Source: Candidatus Woesearchaeota archaeon
Lineage (GTDB): Archaea; Nanobdellota; Nanobdellia; Woesearchaeales; GW2011-AR9
Assembly (NCBI GenBank): GCA_016185625.1
Contig: JACPND010000036.1
Span: forward strand, 1-49,404
DNA: 49,404 nt
Direction of reading: 5' to 3'
Shown: in pieces, positions 23,552 to 32,037 of the stretch
Numbering within the stretch: position 1 is the stretch's first letter
How the letters are laid out: the number at the start of each line of letters is the position of its first letter
Position numbers and translations under genes: made by a program
The notes under the pieces: model-generated
The model's database searches: none
Seen by the model: the letters and a program-made list of their open reading frames with translations, nothing else
Told to the model about the DNA's origin: nothing

Positions 23552-24675
23552 GTGTGAATCACGCTCAGGGGAATGATCAATTCTTCTCTGCTCAAGCCGC
23601 CGTGATTGCCGCGAAAAAAATGCTGCTTCTCTTTTTTCATGAAATCACGGAGAGCATAATTCTGTTTAGGGAGGAGGATATGGGTTCCGATTCTGTGTTT
23701 GATAGCGGGATGCGCTTTCCCCAAGCCAAAATATCCTTGTTCAAGGAGATCAGAAGAACGATACCATACGGCGTATTTTTTCAGTTTAGTCTCACAGAAC
23801 TGTTCAAACTGCAGTTGATATTTCTGCTCTACGATGCAGAAGACCGCCCGTGGCTCGCCCCAGAACGAAGAGCAGTGAAATTTCTCCGGTTGCATCATCA
23901 GGCCCTGCTCCAGTTCCATCTGTCCATGATCGGCGGTGATGAGAAGAGTCGTATCTGTCCCTTTGAGATGTTTGACTAATTTTTTAAAATAGTCATTCAG
24001 ATGCCGGAAATGTTCCCGCGCTTCTTTGCTGTTGTAGCCTTTGGCATGACAGACGTCATCAAATAATGGCCAATATGCATAAATGTATTTTGGATGATCC
24101 TGTTGGCATAATTGTTTGAGCTTATGGAATAATCCGGCAATGCTTCGATAGCCGACAAGTGTTGCGCCTGCACAGGCCGCTTTATTGTACCCTAATTTTA
24201 GATACCCTTTGGGCAGGATGCAGTACGACTTTCTATTTATCTGCTGATAGACGGTTTTGAACGGCAGCAGTGTTGAGGGATGAACTTTGATTTTCTTTCT
24301 GTCTTTTCTGGTGATATACGGCAAAACAAGCGCAATTTCATCCAGCTGCTCAAAATAGGTGAACCAGCCGGTGATGCCATGCTGCTGCGGCGCCAATCCG
24401 GTCATGATGGTCGTGATGGCCGATGCAGTTGTGGAAGGAAAGACTGACGTTATTTCTCCTTTCAGATAGCGATGAATGACACTGCCAGTAGCATAGTTCC
24501 TCAGGAATTCCATGCCTAAGCCGTCGATGAGAAATAAAACGACGGTTTTTGGATTCGTGATTTGTTGCGGGGGAAGGATTTTGAGCGGGTCATACTGGCT
24601 CTTTCCGCCGAAGGCCTGCAGGATGGAACTTGTCAGATTGACGAGGCTGCCGTCATGATAGTTTGGTTTGAGCAT
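23548..24675 (-). CDS. Type I phosphodiesterase / nucleotide pyrophosphatase family protein
   Basis: A 375-aa protein of the alkaline-phosphatase superfamily. Metal-binding D51 lies in VVLFLIDGLGMEF. The nucleophile Thr lies in FPSTTASAITTIMTG (about residues 79-93), followed by the family-typical QQHGITGW. Later ligands are in LFDDVCHAKG and LLITADHGQMELE. It hydrolyses phosphodiester or pyrophosphate bonds in this family; substrate is unknown. No signal peptide, so cytoplasmic. Co-transcribed with the HD protein, which suggests joint nucleotide metabolism. Confidence 0.88.
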   Translation of the reverse strand: MLKPNYHDGSLVNLTSSILQAFGGKSQYDPLKILPPQQITNPKTVVLFLIDGLGMEFLRNYATGSVIHRYLKGEITSVFPSTTASAITTIMTGLAPQQHGITGWFTYFEQLDEIALVLPYITRKDRKKIKVHPSTLLPFKTVYQQINRKSYCILPKGYLKLGYNKAACAGATLVGYRSIAGLFHKLKQLCQQDHPKYIYAYWPLFDDVCHAKGYNSKEAREHFRHLNDYFKKLVKHLKGTDTTLLITADHGQMELEQGLMMQPEKFHCSSFWGEPRAVFCIVEQKYQLQFEQFCETKLKKYAVWYRSSDLLEQGYFGLGKAHPAIKHRIGTHILLPKQNYALRDFMKKEKQHFFRGNHGGLSREELIIPLSVIHT

Positions 24676-24776
24676 GGGGGTAATAAAAAGCGCGGTGTTT
24701 TAATATTTATCTGAAATATGTAGACAGAGTGCCAAGTGCCCTATAAACTTATAAAGTACAGCTGAAAAATGGATTT

Positions 24777-25208
24777 ATGCATCTCATCCACAACGGGGAT
24801 ACCGTCACGCTTCATTATACGGGAACATTAGCTGACGGCGCCACCTTTGATTCTTCTGCCGGCCGTGAACCGCTGCAATTCACCGTCGGTTCAGGTCAAG
24901 TGATTGAAGGATTCGACAAAGCCGTTCAGGGAATGCAGCAGGGACAGAAAAAAACATTCACCATTCCTGCAGACGAAGCCTACGGCCAGCCACGACCAGA
25001 GCAGATTCAGGCCGTGCCGCGAAATAAATTCCCGGCAAAACCAGAACCGCAGGTTGGCCTGCAATTAGTCATGCAGAGCCAAGGGCAGCAGATTCCTGCA
25101 AGGATCGTCAAAGTCGATGCCGATTCAATAACCCTTGACTTAAATCATCCCCTGGCAGGAAAAGATCTCACGTTTGCCATAGAAATTATTGAGATTACGC
25201 ATGGCTAA
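24777..25208 (+). CDS. FKBP-type peptidyl-prolyl isomerase, SlyD-like
   Basis: A 143-aa protein. The FKBP core has VTLHYTGTLADGATFDSS, GSGQVIEGFDKAVQGM and KKTFTIPADEAYG (residues about 8-80). The flap holds an IF chaperone domain (PEQIQAVPRNKFP to LDLNHPLAGKDLTF), and the fold closes with AIEIIEI. This is the usual archaeal short FKBP. It assists folding in the cytoplasm. AACTTATAAAGTAC at 24746-24757 is the likely TATA box. It overlaps the next gene by 8 nt. Confidence 0.94.
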   Translation: MHLIHNGDTVTLHYTGTLADGATFDSSAGREPLQFTVGSGQVIEGFDKAVQGMQQGQKKTFTIPADEAYGQPRPEQIQAVPRNKFPAKPEPQVGLQLVMQSQGQQIPARIVKVDADSITLDLNHPLAGKDLTFAIEIIEITHG

Positions 25209-25752
25209 ATTCATAAAAGTTATCTTCTCCGTTTTTAGTGTAGTATTTTTCTTATTGCTTTCCTATTATCTTACGGTAGCCTTCTGGAACGTAACACCAA
25301 ATCAGCAACAAACTATGGATCTCTTGAAAGGCAAAGGAACTGTACAGATTAATTATACTGTTTCTGAAGTCTCCCATCTAGAAGATGTGGCGCGCGTTAT
25401 GAATATTGTTGATGTTGTCTTTGTTCTCTTATTCATAGGGCTTATGGGTATCCTGTATTGGAAAAAGAGAGAGTTGCCTGATTTATTATTCTACGGCGGC
25501 ATCAGCACGGCCATCATCACGCTCTTTATACTTCTGATGGCCATCTTTGGCTTTGACGCTCTTTTTACTGCCTTCCATACCCTCTTTTTTCCGCAGGGCA
25601 ATTGGATATTTCCGGCAGATTCGCTGTTGATTCAAACCTTTCCTTCCATCTTTTTCATCAAAATAAGTATCATCATCTTTCTCGTAACTCTCTTTGAAGG
25701 AAGCCTTTTTATATTCCTTAGCTTTTACCTACGTCATGTTCAAAGGGGTTAA
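25201..25752 (+). CDS. DUF1461 integral membrane protein
   Basis: A 183-aa protein starting MAKFIKVIFSVFSVVF; the ATG overlaps the end of the FKBP gene. Four hydrophobic segments lie near residues 7-28, 70-90, 100-122 and 160-180. Between the last two is the family motif FHTLFFPQGNWIFPADSLLI with QTFPSIFF, typical of DUF1461 (TIGR01906-like). Function unknown. It is translationally coupled to both neighbours. Confidence 0.85.
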   Translation: MAKFIKVIFSVFSVVFFLLLSYYLTVAFWNVTPNQQQTMDLLKGKGTVQINYTVSEVSHLEDVARVMNIVDVVFVLLFIGLMGILYWKKRELPDLLFYGGISTAIITLFILLMAIFGFDALFTAFHTLFFPQGNWIFPADSLLIQTFPSIFFIKISIIIFLVTLFEGSLFIFLSFYLRHVQRG

Positions 25753-25960
25753 GGTCTGGCTGATCATTGTCGTGATAGTACTCGTGGTCATTATCTTCCT
25801 TACTTTCCTTCTTTCCCTGCTTCTGGCTTTGCTGCCGGTTATTTTGCTGATTATAGCTTTGTATTATCTTTTTAAATATCTGCATAAAGCAGATGGCCAG
25901 GCCAAGAAAACGGGTCGTTCTAAAGAGACCATCGATGTCCAGTATCACATTAAAAAATGA
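25736..25960 (+). CDS. Small membrane protein
   Basis: A 74-aa protein starting MFKGVKVWLIIVVIVLVVII. One or two very hydrophobic helices (residues about 6-50, rich in Leu, Ile and Val) are followed by a basic, soluble tail ending YHIKK. The ATG overlaps the DUF1461 gene by 17 nt, and its stop overlaps the tpiA ATG. No family recognised. Confidence 0.65.
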   Translation: MFKGVKVWLIIVVIVLVVIIFLTFLLSLLLALLPVILLIIALYYLFKYLHKADGQAKKTGRSKETIDVQYHIKK

Positions 25961-26619
25961 AGCCTACAATGAAACCATTGATTTTAATTAACTTCAAGAC
26001 CTATCTAAAAAGAACAGATGGCCTTGAACTCACAAAAAAGCTTATGCAAGTAAAATCCTCAAAGTACACACTGGCTATCGCACCATCATCATTAATAGTA
26101 GCGGAAGTCTGCCGGAAAATTTCTATAGCCGTCTTTGCCCAGCATCTTGATCCGGTGGGATTTGGCCCGCATACAGGTTCCCTTTCCGCAGCAGAAGCTA
26201 AAATGCTGGGTGTCACCGGAACAATTTTAAATCATTCGGAGAAAAAACTATCCTCTAAAACACTACAGAAAACAATAGGCCTCTGCAGGAAATTACGGCT
26301 TCAGACCTGTGTCTGTGCATCAACCATTCGGGAAGTGAAGAATATAGCTCCATTGAAACCAACCTATCTTGCCTACGAACCTGTTGCGTTGATTGGCGGA
26401 AATATCTCGGTAACGGAAGCCCGCCCGGAGATCATTCAGGAGGCGGTACGAACCGCCAAGAAGATCTCCCCGGCAACAAAAGTGCTCTGCGGTGCTGGCG
26501 TGCATTCATCGGAAGATTTACACCATGCGCTATCGCTAGGGACAGAAGGAGTGCTTCTGGCACACGCCATTGTTTTATCCAAAGATCCGGTAAAAGCACT
26601 GAAAGAACTCATAACCTGA
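25957..26619 (+). CDS. tpiA: Triosephosphate isomerase
   Basis: A 220-aa protein of the short archaeal type. Catalytic residues are visible: N-F-K-T-Y (Asn and Lys), His in TILNHSEKK (about residue 93), Glu in YEPVALIGG (about 141), plus the phosphate-binding GAGVHSSEDL and GTEGVLLAHA. It interconverts glyceraldehyde 3-phosphate and dihydroxyacetone phosphate in the cytoplasm. Start could also be the ATG four codons later (MKPLILINFKTY); the first ATG overlaps the upstream stop (ATGA). Confidence 0.95.
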   Translation: MKPTMKPLILINFKTYLKRTDGLELTKKLMQVKSSKYTLAIAPSSLIVAEVCRKISIAVFAQHLDPVGFGPHTGSLSAAEAKMLGVTGTILNHSEKKLSSKTLQKTIGLCRKLRLQTCVCASTIREVKNIAPLKPTYLAYEPVALIGGNISVTEARPEIIQEAVRTAKKISPATKVLCGAGVHSSEDLHHALSLGTEGVLLAHAIVLSKDPVKALKELIT

Positions 26620-27153
26620 TCATTTCACATTAACCGTAAATTTCTGCGGATTGCCGTATGGATCGTCTCCAACGAGCACTTTGGCAGTAAAAATATACAT
26701 CCCTCTCCGTGCATCTTGAGGAACGCTCACAAGAATTGATTCCTTGCGGTGTTCGTTTTTTAGGATAGTCATTGGTTCTTCGTTGTAGAGAAGCCAGGCT
26801 CCGGCGTCAACTCCTTTGATTTCATTTCCCTGCTCATCAGCTGCTTTTGAGGGTGTTACTTTTATTCTGAATTGGTCTCCTTTGCCGCCAATATTAAGGA
26901 TCCCTAATCCGAAGGCATGGCTCTCACCCCGCGAAACATCCGCAACATGTAAAGGTAACGCTACCTGCTTGCCCTGATCAACAAGAAGGCGTTCTAATTC
27001 TTCCTGTGTTTGCTGGTCGAGCTTGGTCTTTATATCCGTCGCTCCACCCCCTAATTGATATAAAAAAGCTACTCCTGAACCCAGAATGACCAACGAAATA
27101 ATTATAATTACTAATGTATTTATCGACAGCTCAATAGAACCTTTTCTGTCCAT
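26620..27153 (-). CDS. Pilin-like protein with class III signal
   Basis: A 177-aa protein starting MDRKGSIELSINTLVIIIIS. Short basic leader, Gly at position 5, then a 20-residue hydrophobic helix: the layout of archaeal type IV pilins cut by prepilin peptidase. The remainder is beta-rich and includes RGESHAFGLGILNIGGKGD, similar to the sister gene at 27401. A longer frame begins upstream, but the ATG at 27153 gives the proper signal. Tail-to-tail with tpiA. Likely pilus or surface-filament subunit. Confidence 0.75.
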   Translation of the reverse strand: MDRKGSIELSINTLVIIIISLVILGSGVAFLYQLGGGATDIKTKLDQQTQEELERLLVDQGKQVALPLHVADVSRGESHAFGLGILNIGGKGDQFRIKVTPSKAADEQGNEIKGVDAGAWLLYNEEPMTILKNEHRKESILVSVPQDARRGMYIFTAKVLVGDDPYGNPQKFTVNVK

Positions 27154-27163
27154 AAAGAAAAAT

Positions 27164-27388
27164 TCACTTCCAGACTTCATATTCTTTGACGATAATAATG
27201 ACGAAGAGAAGCAATACCACCGCACCAGCGATCATGTACCACAATCCTGCAAGTACGCTGGTCTGGCTCAATGACTGATACATTCCCCAGCCCATGATAA
27301 TGAAGCCTAACCAGAGGAATTTATCTAACACTAGCTTCATGATTTGAAACTCATGTTCTTCCGTCATTCTCTTTTTTGATTTTACCAT
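27164..27388 (-). CDS. Small two-helix membrane protein
   Basis: A 74-aa protein with two transmembrane helices (about residues 23-41 and 48-67), a charged N-terminus (MVKSKKRMTEEHEFQ) and an aromatic C-terminus. It sits between two pilin-like genes with 10-12 nt gaps, so it is probably in the same operon and may help assemble or anchor the filament. No family recognised. Confidence 0.65.
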   Translation of the reverse strand: MVKSKKRMTEEHEFQIMKLVLDKFLWLGFIIMGWGMYQSLSQTSVLAGLWYMIAGAVVLLLFVIIIVKEYEVWK

Positions 27389-27400
27389 GTTACACCTAGC

Positions 27401-27985
27401 TTATGATACTTTTACAAAAAAACTTTGTGTATCATATATTTCACAAGCCCCTTTAACAATGGATCCACTACTACATCCTCCTTCCGTAATTTCCTGCCAG
27501 ACATCTGCTTTGTACAAATAATTCCCAGATGCTTGATTAGAAGCAGAGATAGTAATTTTTATAACATTAGCATCTGTTGGAGAAAGTTTAAGATTAATTT
27601 CATCGCTGTAAAAGAAAATAATTTCTCCCCCTACGTCTTCTGGTTTGGTATAAACAGTAGTTGCACCAGTAGTACTTAATTTCTTTACCGGAGTTATTTT
27701 TATTCCATAAATTAGAGTACTAGTTCCACCATTCATAACCCCTATCCCTTGTACAACCTCCTCTCCTCTTTCTAACACTATTTGACCAGGTACAGATAAT
27801 TTTTTGTTGGATGCTCTCAAATCATTCAAAATCTGTTCTTTTATATTAGCTTGTACCTCTTTACTAGTTCCAGTAATATCTTTAAAAGTTCCTTTGACAA
27901 AACCAAGTCCAAGTCCTAACACAATAAATGCAATCACCACTACAACAATCGCTTCGATCGATAAATTGAGAGACCCTTTTCGCAT
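27401..27985 (-). CDS. Pilin-like protein with class III signal
   Basis: A 194-aa protein starting MRKGSLNLSIEAIVVVVIAF: short basic leader, RKG|S site and a hydrophobic helix, as in archaeal pilins. The mature part is beta-rich with ERGEEVVQGIGVMNGGTSTL, parallel to the sister gene at 26620, and contains two Cys near the C-terminus (GGCSSGS, KGACEIY). GAGGTG lies 5 nt before the start, and a TATA-like region lies near 28020-28033. First gene of the pilin-like operon. Confidence 0.78.
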   Translation of the reverse strand: MRKGSLNLSIEAIVVVVIAFIVLGLGLGFVKGTFKDITGTSKEVQANIKEQILNDLRASNKKLSVPGQIVLERGEEVVQGIGVMNGGTSTLIYGIKITPVKKLSTTGATTVYTKPEDVGGEIIFFYSDEINLKLSPTDANVIKITISASNQASGNYLYKADVWQEITEGGCSSGSIVKGACEIYDTQSFFVKVS

Positions 27986-28045
27986 CCTAACACCTCTTTT
28001 ACTACCAAGAAGATATTCTCTAGTATAAAAAGGTTTCTAAGACAG

Positions 28046-28073
28046 GTAATACTTCAGTAATGTGAAGTATTAC
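28046..28073. repeat. Perfect 11-bp inverted repeat related to structured elements
   Basis: GTAATACTTCA-gtaatg-TGAAGTATTAC. The left arm equals the outer end of the structured elements at 21351 and 49130. It abuts the broken 5' end of the HDAC remnant, so it may be a solo or internally deleted copy. Confidence 0.6.
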
Positions 28074-28076
28074 TAA

Positions 28077-28349
28077 GACAGCTACTTAAGAAACTTTAAC
28101 AGAGCTCTGTTTATCCTTAAAGACTACCATCCGGACTTTGTGGTTGTTTCTCTTGGTTTTGATACTGCTAAGGGCGACCCCATTGGACGTTTGGATTTGT
28201 CTCAGGATTGCTTTAGTTCGATTGCCATCCAGCTTTTTGATCTAAAAATCACTCTCTTTCTTGTACAAGAGGGAGGTTATAATCCAGAACTAAACGCAAA
28301 GTGTGCCCGCGCCTTCTTCACGAGCCTCGTTGCTCCAGATTCTTACTGA
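28077..28349 (+). pseudogene. 5'-truncated histone deacetylase-family remnant
   Basis: The frame encodes the C-terminal part of an HDAC/acetylpolyamine-amidohydrolase protein: DYHPDFVVVSLGFDTAKGDP (residues matching the family's V-x-x-G-F-D-x-x-x-x-D-P metal-site region), then LFLVQEGGYN and a final helical CARAFFTSL. The N-terminal two-thirds and the active-site histidines are missing; a stop codon at 28074 and the inverted repeat bound the fragment. No start codon is present at the break. It overlaps the GNAT remnant on the other strand at its 3' end. Confidence 0.65.
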
Positions 28350-28747
28350 AAAAGACATATTCTTTGCCTTTTATAAAACCATTCTGGTCATAGAAATTAA
28401 CGGAGCTACGATTTGCAGCTGGTACAAAAAAGAAAATCATAGTGGCTCGAAGCTGTTGAACTTTGGCTTTAAACTCAAAAAGTAATTTTGTTCCAATTCC
28501 TTTCCCCCGTTCCTTTGGGTCAACAACAAGACCATTTAAGTACACTACTCCCCCCATTTAAAATTTCTCCGGCTATATATCCCCCACGGCTTTATTTTTT
28601 CTGCTACAAGAAAGAGACCTCTTCCTATAAATGTGCGCAAGTAGTCAGCAGTAGGATACTCTCCCTCCGGCGTTTTAAGATCCTCTGTCCTGCTTAATAC
28701 CTCGCATTGCTTCAAATCCCGCTCAATGGTCTCTCAATGATTTCCAT
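28318..28747 (-). pseudogene. Frameshifted GNAT acetyltransferase remnant
   Basis: The last 79 codons read as a GNAT core: LNGLVVDPKERGKGIGTKLL (acetyl-CoA-binding R/Q-x-x-G-x-G/A loop) and VNFYDQNGFIKG. Upstream the similarity continues only by shifting frame: YPTADYLRTFIGRGLFLVAE, then GYIAGEIL, and then the open frame. A duplicated ATTGAG near the start (ATTGAGAGACCATTGAG) and a GGGGGG run mark likely indels. At least three breaks, so a dead gene, unless the indels are sequencing errors. Confidence 0.6.
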
Positions 28748-28873
28748 GATAGACTGGGCTGATGATAGTCTTAAATATTTTTCTTACAGCGATTCTACGG
28801 TCTCTTTTCGATCATTTTTGTTACTTCCAGACAAGAACCTGCCCGTATCGGGAGCGGTTTTCCTATCCTAACC
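28748..28873. other. Short non-coding gap beside pseudogenes
   Basis: Between the GNAT remnant and the prepilin peptidase gene I see no gene. With 28000-28747 it forms a stretch of nearly 900 bp holding only remnants and one inverted repeat. Confidence 0.4.
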
Positions 28874-29716
28874 TTACCCAAAAACCAGTCTCAGTCCCCA
28901 CGCCCAAAGCTCCTTGCCAAAGAGTAACAGCACATACGACAACAAAAAACTGGGCACAAAAGGCACTCCTTCTTTAATCACAATACTAGGTATGTTAGCA
29001 GCCCGTAATATCGCCAAATCCTCCTTCTCCAGGGTCTTGGAGGATACCAGTATCTTTCGCCCTACTTTCACATCTTCTACCATCCAGTCTCCTTCCGTCG
29101 CTTTATGCAGCGGAATGTGTTTGATAAAGCAGGTTTTTTCCACCGATTTGATGAAAATGAAGGAATGGAATAAGAGAAATGGAATCAGAGCAAGTATCAG
29201 CAGTAAAGGCTGAATCGGCGTGAGGCCCAGCAACAGCAACGACGTTAGGCCTGTTGTTAAATGCAGGTGTCTCTTCAGGTGCAGCGATTCCTTCCATAAG
29301 GGCAGGAAATTTGTCTTATTCAGATACGCTGCATATCCCATCCAGCATAAGCCGTAGAATGCGCCAAGGATCAGCAGTCCAAACAAGAAAAAAAATAAAT
29401 TCAGGCTCAAACCCGTGAAAGGGTAACTCACGCCAATGGCAGCACCTAATCCCATCAAGAGTTTGCTGTCACCGCCACCCCATTGATGAGTGTAATAAAA
29501 TAAGGAAGCTAATCCAAAGCTCACCAGGAAGCCCAAGACACCACTCAGCAAAATGTGCCATTCCCCTTCTATAGAATAAATGGCGCGAACGCCAAAGACA
29601 GCTATAAGCAGCCCATAATTCAGCCAATCAGGAACTTCTCTGGTTTTAAGATCAGTGTACGTAGCGATAAGAAGAGTTGTTGCGGAGATGGAAATAAGGA
29701 GCAGATCTAAAGCCAT
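28874..29716 (-). CDS. Archaeal prepilin peptidase (A24, FlaK/PibD-like)
   Basis: A 280-aa membrane protein starting MALDLLLISISATTLLIATY. The two catalytic aspartates of GxGD peptidases are visible: D in TYTDLKTREVPDWLNY (about residue 22) and D in HQWGGGDSKLLMG (about 80). Six or more hydrophobic helices. It cleaves class III signal peptides in the membrane; the nearby pilin-like proteins (26620, 27401) and the 790-aa protein (17013) are plausible substrates. The start at 29716 has AAGGAG upstream and fits a TATATAAAG box near 29762; the frame open to 29773 begins before it. The C-terminal part includes a soluble loop. Confidence 0.88.
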   Translation of the reverse strand: MALDLLLISISATTLLIATYTDLKTREVPDWLNYGLLIAVFGVRAIYSIEGEWHILLSGVLGFLVSFGLASLFYYTHQWGGGDSKLLMGLGAAIGVSYPFTGLSLNLFFFLFGLLILGAFYGLCWMGYAAYLNKTNFLPLWKESLHLKRHLHLTTGLTSLLLLGLTPIQPLLLILALIPFLLFHSFIFIKSVEKTCFIKHIPLHKATEGDWMVEDVKVGRKILVSSKTLEKEDLAILRAANIPSIVIKEGVPFVPSFLLSYVLLLFGKELWAWGLRLVFG

Positions 29717-29805
29717 GGCAGGATAAAATAACACTCCTTTAAATTTGTTTGGCGTAATCTTTATATACCTCATGATATTTATAAATTAAAAAAGTGGTGA
29801 TGACT

Positions 29806-30300
29806 ATGCAAGAATATGAACTTCTCCCCCATCAATTGTTGGAAGACTTAAAATATGATGTAGAAGCACTAAAGAAAAAATTGGTGCAGCCAGATGCCAA
29901 AGCTGAAGAGCTGATTCTGGAAATCGAAAGCCTGAAAGACTCTATCCATGAACTGACTTCCGTGTTCCAAAAAGCGTTGGAGATGACCAAGGACGAAGAT
30001 GCTACATTGTCGTTGAAGAGCATCAACCAGAAATTAGATTCCGTGCTAAGTCAGAATGAAACGATCGCCAAAGGGATGATTGCGGTCTCTGACAAAGTAG
30101 ATGTATTTGTGTCGCAGGCGGCTGGTGTTCCGTCAGCTTCTGCTCTGGCGCGCCCGGTCATGCATACGATGGGCGCTCCAGCGATGCCGGGAATGAGAAT
30201 GGCGCCGCCGCCGGAAATGCCAGGAATGCGTCCATCCTTGGAAATGGAAACTCCGCCGCCACCTCCATCTGCAAAGAAACGAGTGGGCATCTTCAGATGA
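29806..30300 (+). CDS. Coiled-coil protein with Pro/Met-rich tail
   Basis: A 164-aa protein starting MQEYELLPHQLLEDLKYDVE. Residues 1-95 are mostly amphipathic helix (coiled coil). Residues about 110-155 form a low-complexity Met/Pro/Ala tail (GAPAMPGMRMAPPPEMPGM), ending in a run of Pro and KKRVGIFR. No membrane segment. GGTGA before the start and TTTATAAATT near 29778 support it. Its stop overlaps the next ATG (ATGA), and the two proteins share a helical, proline-tailed design, suggesting they assemble together. Confidence 0.75.
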   Translation: MQEYELLPHQLLEDLKYDVEALKKKLVQPDAKAEELILEIESLKDSIHELTSVFQKALEMTKDEDATLSLKSINQKLDSVLSQNETIAKGMIAVSDKVDVFVSQAAGVPSASALARPVMHTMGAPAMPGMRMAPPPEMPGMRPSLEMETPPPPPSAKKRVGIFR

Positions 30301-30962
30301 GTTTTGCCACTTTGCATCTGCTGCGAACTGCCGCCGAGCTTTATTCTAGAGAAAGGGCAGTATCTTCTGCGCAGGAAATCCGACACAAGATAGAAGAAAT
30401 AAAATATTTAGCCGCGCAGAAAAAAGTTCCCCGTCTTTCACTGCGTAAGGAAATTCTTCACCTAGAGCAGCAGCTGCAGAATATGATGAATGCCAAACAG
30501 AAAGTGGCCATGGGAAAGGAACGCGAGAATGCAAAAATTGTTAGTCTGAAGAAGCAAATGGCGCAAATGCGCCGGCGTTTGGCGATGTGTGAAGAGAAGG
30601 ATGTGCAGAAGAAGCTGGAGAAACTGTCGCATATCTTAGGTGATTATGCTGCTAAGAAGCAAGTGGAAAGGGAATTGAAGCCAGAACGTGAAGTAAAACA
30701 GAGTAACGCTGAAGCACACAAGCGCCTGCTGCAGTCAAGGCTGAGAATACTGAAACAGGAAATTGAGATGCAGAAAAAGCAGGGAAAGGATGGAAAACTG
30801 GCGGCGATTGAACAACAGGTCCGGGTTCTTGAAGGGAAGATGGGCCCGGCAGAAATCCAGCATCAGGTCTTATTTGAGCCGGTGATGCTAAAAGCGAATG
30901 TGCCGGAAATATCATTGCCATTGCCACCGCCGCCGAAGATGAAGAAAATGATGTATAGATAA
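30297..30962 (+). CDS. Coiled-coil protein
   Basis: A 221-aa protein starting MSFATLHLLRTAAELYSRER. Nearly all helical and highly charged; heptad-like coiled coils cover about residues 20-100 and 130-180. The C-terminus (VPEISLPLPPPPKMKKMMYR) mirrors the proline/methionine tail of the upstream partner. No known domain recognised. Coupled by a 4-nt overlap. Confidence 0.75.
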   Translation: MSFATLHLLRTAAELYSRERAVSSAQEIRHKIEEIKYLAAQKKVPRLSLRKEILHLEQQLQNMMNAKQKVAMGKERENAKIVSLKKQMAQMRRRLAMCEEKDVQKKLEKLSHILGDYAAKKQVERELKPEREVKQSNAEAHKRLLQSRLRILKQEIEMQKKQGKDGKLAAIEQQVRVLEGKMGPAEIQHQVLFEPVMLKANVPEISLPLPPPPKMKKMMYR

Positions 30963-31157
30963 CTGCATAACTTAGAGCACGTATGTACCAACAAAGAAAG
31001 AGTTTATCACTTTTTTCTTCGCTGTGTTCCTTACATCTTTCTCTTGAGAAGTTTCCTCAATTCTTTTGTATCTTGTGCCTGATGGCTTGGCTAGAAGTGT
31101 GTGCTGAGAATTACTTTTGCTTGCAGGGAGTATTTGGATAGTGCCATCAATCCCCCA

Positions 31158-31167
31158 CTTTTATATA
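31158..31167 (+). promoter_or_regulatory. TATA box of the methyltransferase gene
   Basis: CTTTTATATA lies 22 nt before the ATG at 31189 with no Shine-Dalgarno between, a typical leaderless archaeal promoter. Confidence 0.5.
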
Positions 31168-31188
31168 GTTTCTCTCTTCTGAGCTAGT

Positions 31189-32034
31189 ATGCCTCTCCAT
31201 CGCCTCGTCTGGAAACAGAATCAACACGAATACGCCGTCGAGAAATTCTACGAGAAAGGCGTGGAAAAGTACGGCGATCATCACGGTGGCTATCTGAATT
31301 TCGGCTTATGGGAAGAAGGGGCTAAGAATTACCAGCAGGCAGCAGAACACATGGTACAGAAACTCGCAAAGTTGGCCGGTCTCAATAAACGAGGTCGTCT
31401 GCTCGACGTCGCCTGCGGAATGGGTCCAGAACTGCTTTTCCTCCAAAAGAATTTCGGCTGTACGATCGAAGCCCTGGAGGTGACCTGGAAACATCTTGAA
31501 TGCGCGCAGCAGCGTATCCTGAAAGAAGAGCTGGATGAACATATTCATCTGCATCATGGGACGGCAACGAGATTGCCATTTGAAAAAGAGACCTTCACGC
31601 ATCTCTTGTGCATCGAAGGGGCGCAGCATTTTCCGACGCGGGAAGATTTCCTGAAAGAAGCCCAGAGAGTGTTGATTCCCGGAGGAGTTTTAGGATTAGG
31701 AGATTTCGTCCTGAAGCGCCAGCCAAAAACAGCGAAAGAAAAAATAATGTTAGAAACCGCACGACGAGCATGGCATGTGCCAAAAGAGAATTATGACACG
31801 CTCGAATCATATAAGCATAAATTGTCACGGCAGGGATTCCGGAACATAGTCATAGAAGAAGTGGGAGACCTGACGATTCCGAGGTATTATGCGGAGCAAA
31901 AAAGAACGGTGCGAAATACAGCAAAAATACGGGGATATGTAAATGCCTATGGAAGTTTGCTAATTGATTACGTGACCTGGAAAGCCTTTGAAGAAGGATT
32001 GATCGAATATATTCTCGTAAAAGCAGAAAAATAA
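31189..32034 (+). CDS. Class I SAM-dependent methyltransferase
   Basis: A 281-aa protein. The N-terminal GGYLNFGLWEEGAKNYQQAA is typical of small-molecule/lipid methyltransferases related to sterol C24 and tocopherol types. Motif I is LLDVACGMGPELLFL (about residues 64-78). Later LPFEKETFTHLLCIEGAQHF (motif IV region) and GGVLGLGDFVL follow. It transfers a methyl group from SAM; the acceptor is unknown, with a lipid or quinone-like molecule most likely from family resemblance. Stand-alone, leaderless gene, tail-to-tail with rpoK. Confidence 0.86.
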   Translation: MPLHRLVWKQNQHEYAVEKFYEKGVEKYGDHHGGYLNFGLWEEGAKNYQQAAEHMVQKLAKLAGLNKRGRLLDVACGMGPELLFLQKNFGCTIEALEVTWKHLECAQQRILKEELDEHIHLHHGTATRLPFEKETFTHLLCIEGAQHFPTREDFLKEAQRVLIPGGVLGLGDFVLKRQPKTAKEKIMLETARRAWHVPKENYDTLESYKHKLSRQGFRNIVIEEVGDLTIPRYYAEQKRTVRNTAKIRGYVNAYGSLLIDYVTWKAFEEGLIEYILVKAEK

Positions 32035-32037
32035 AAC

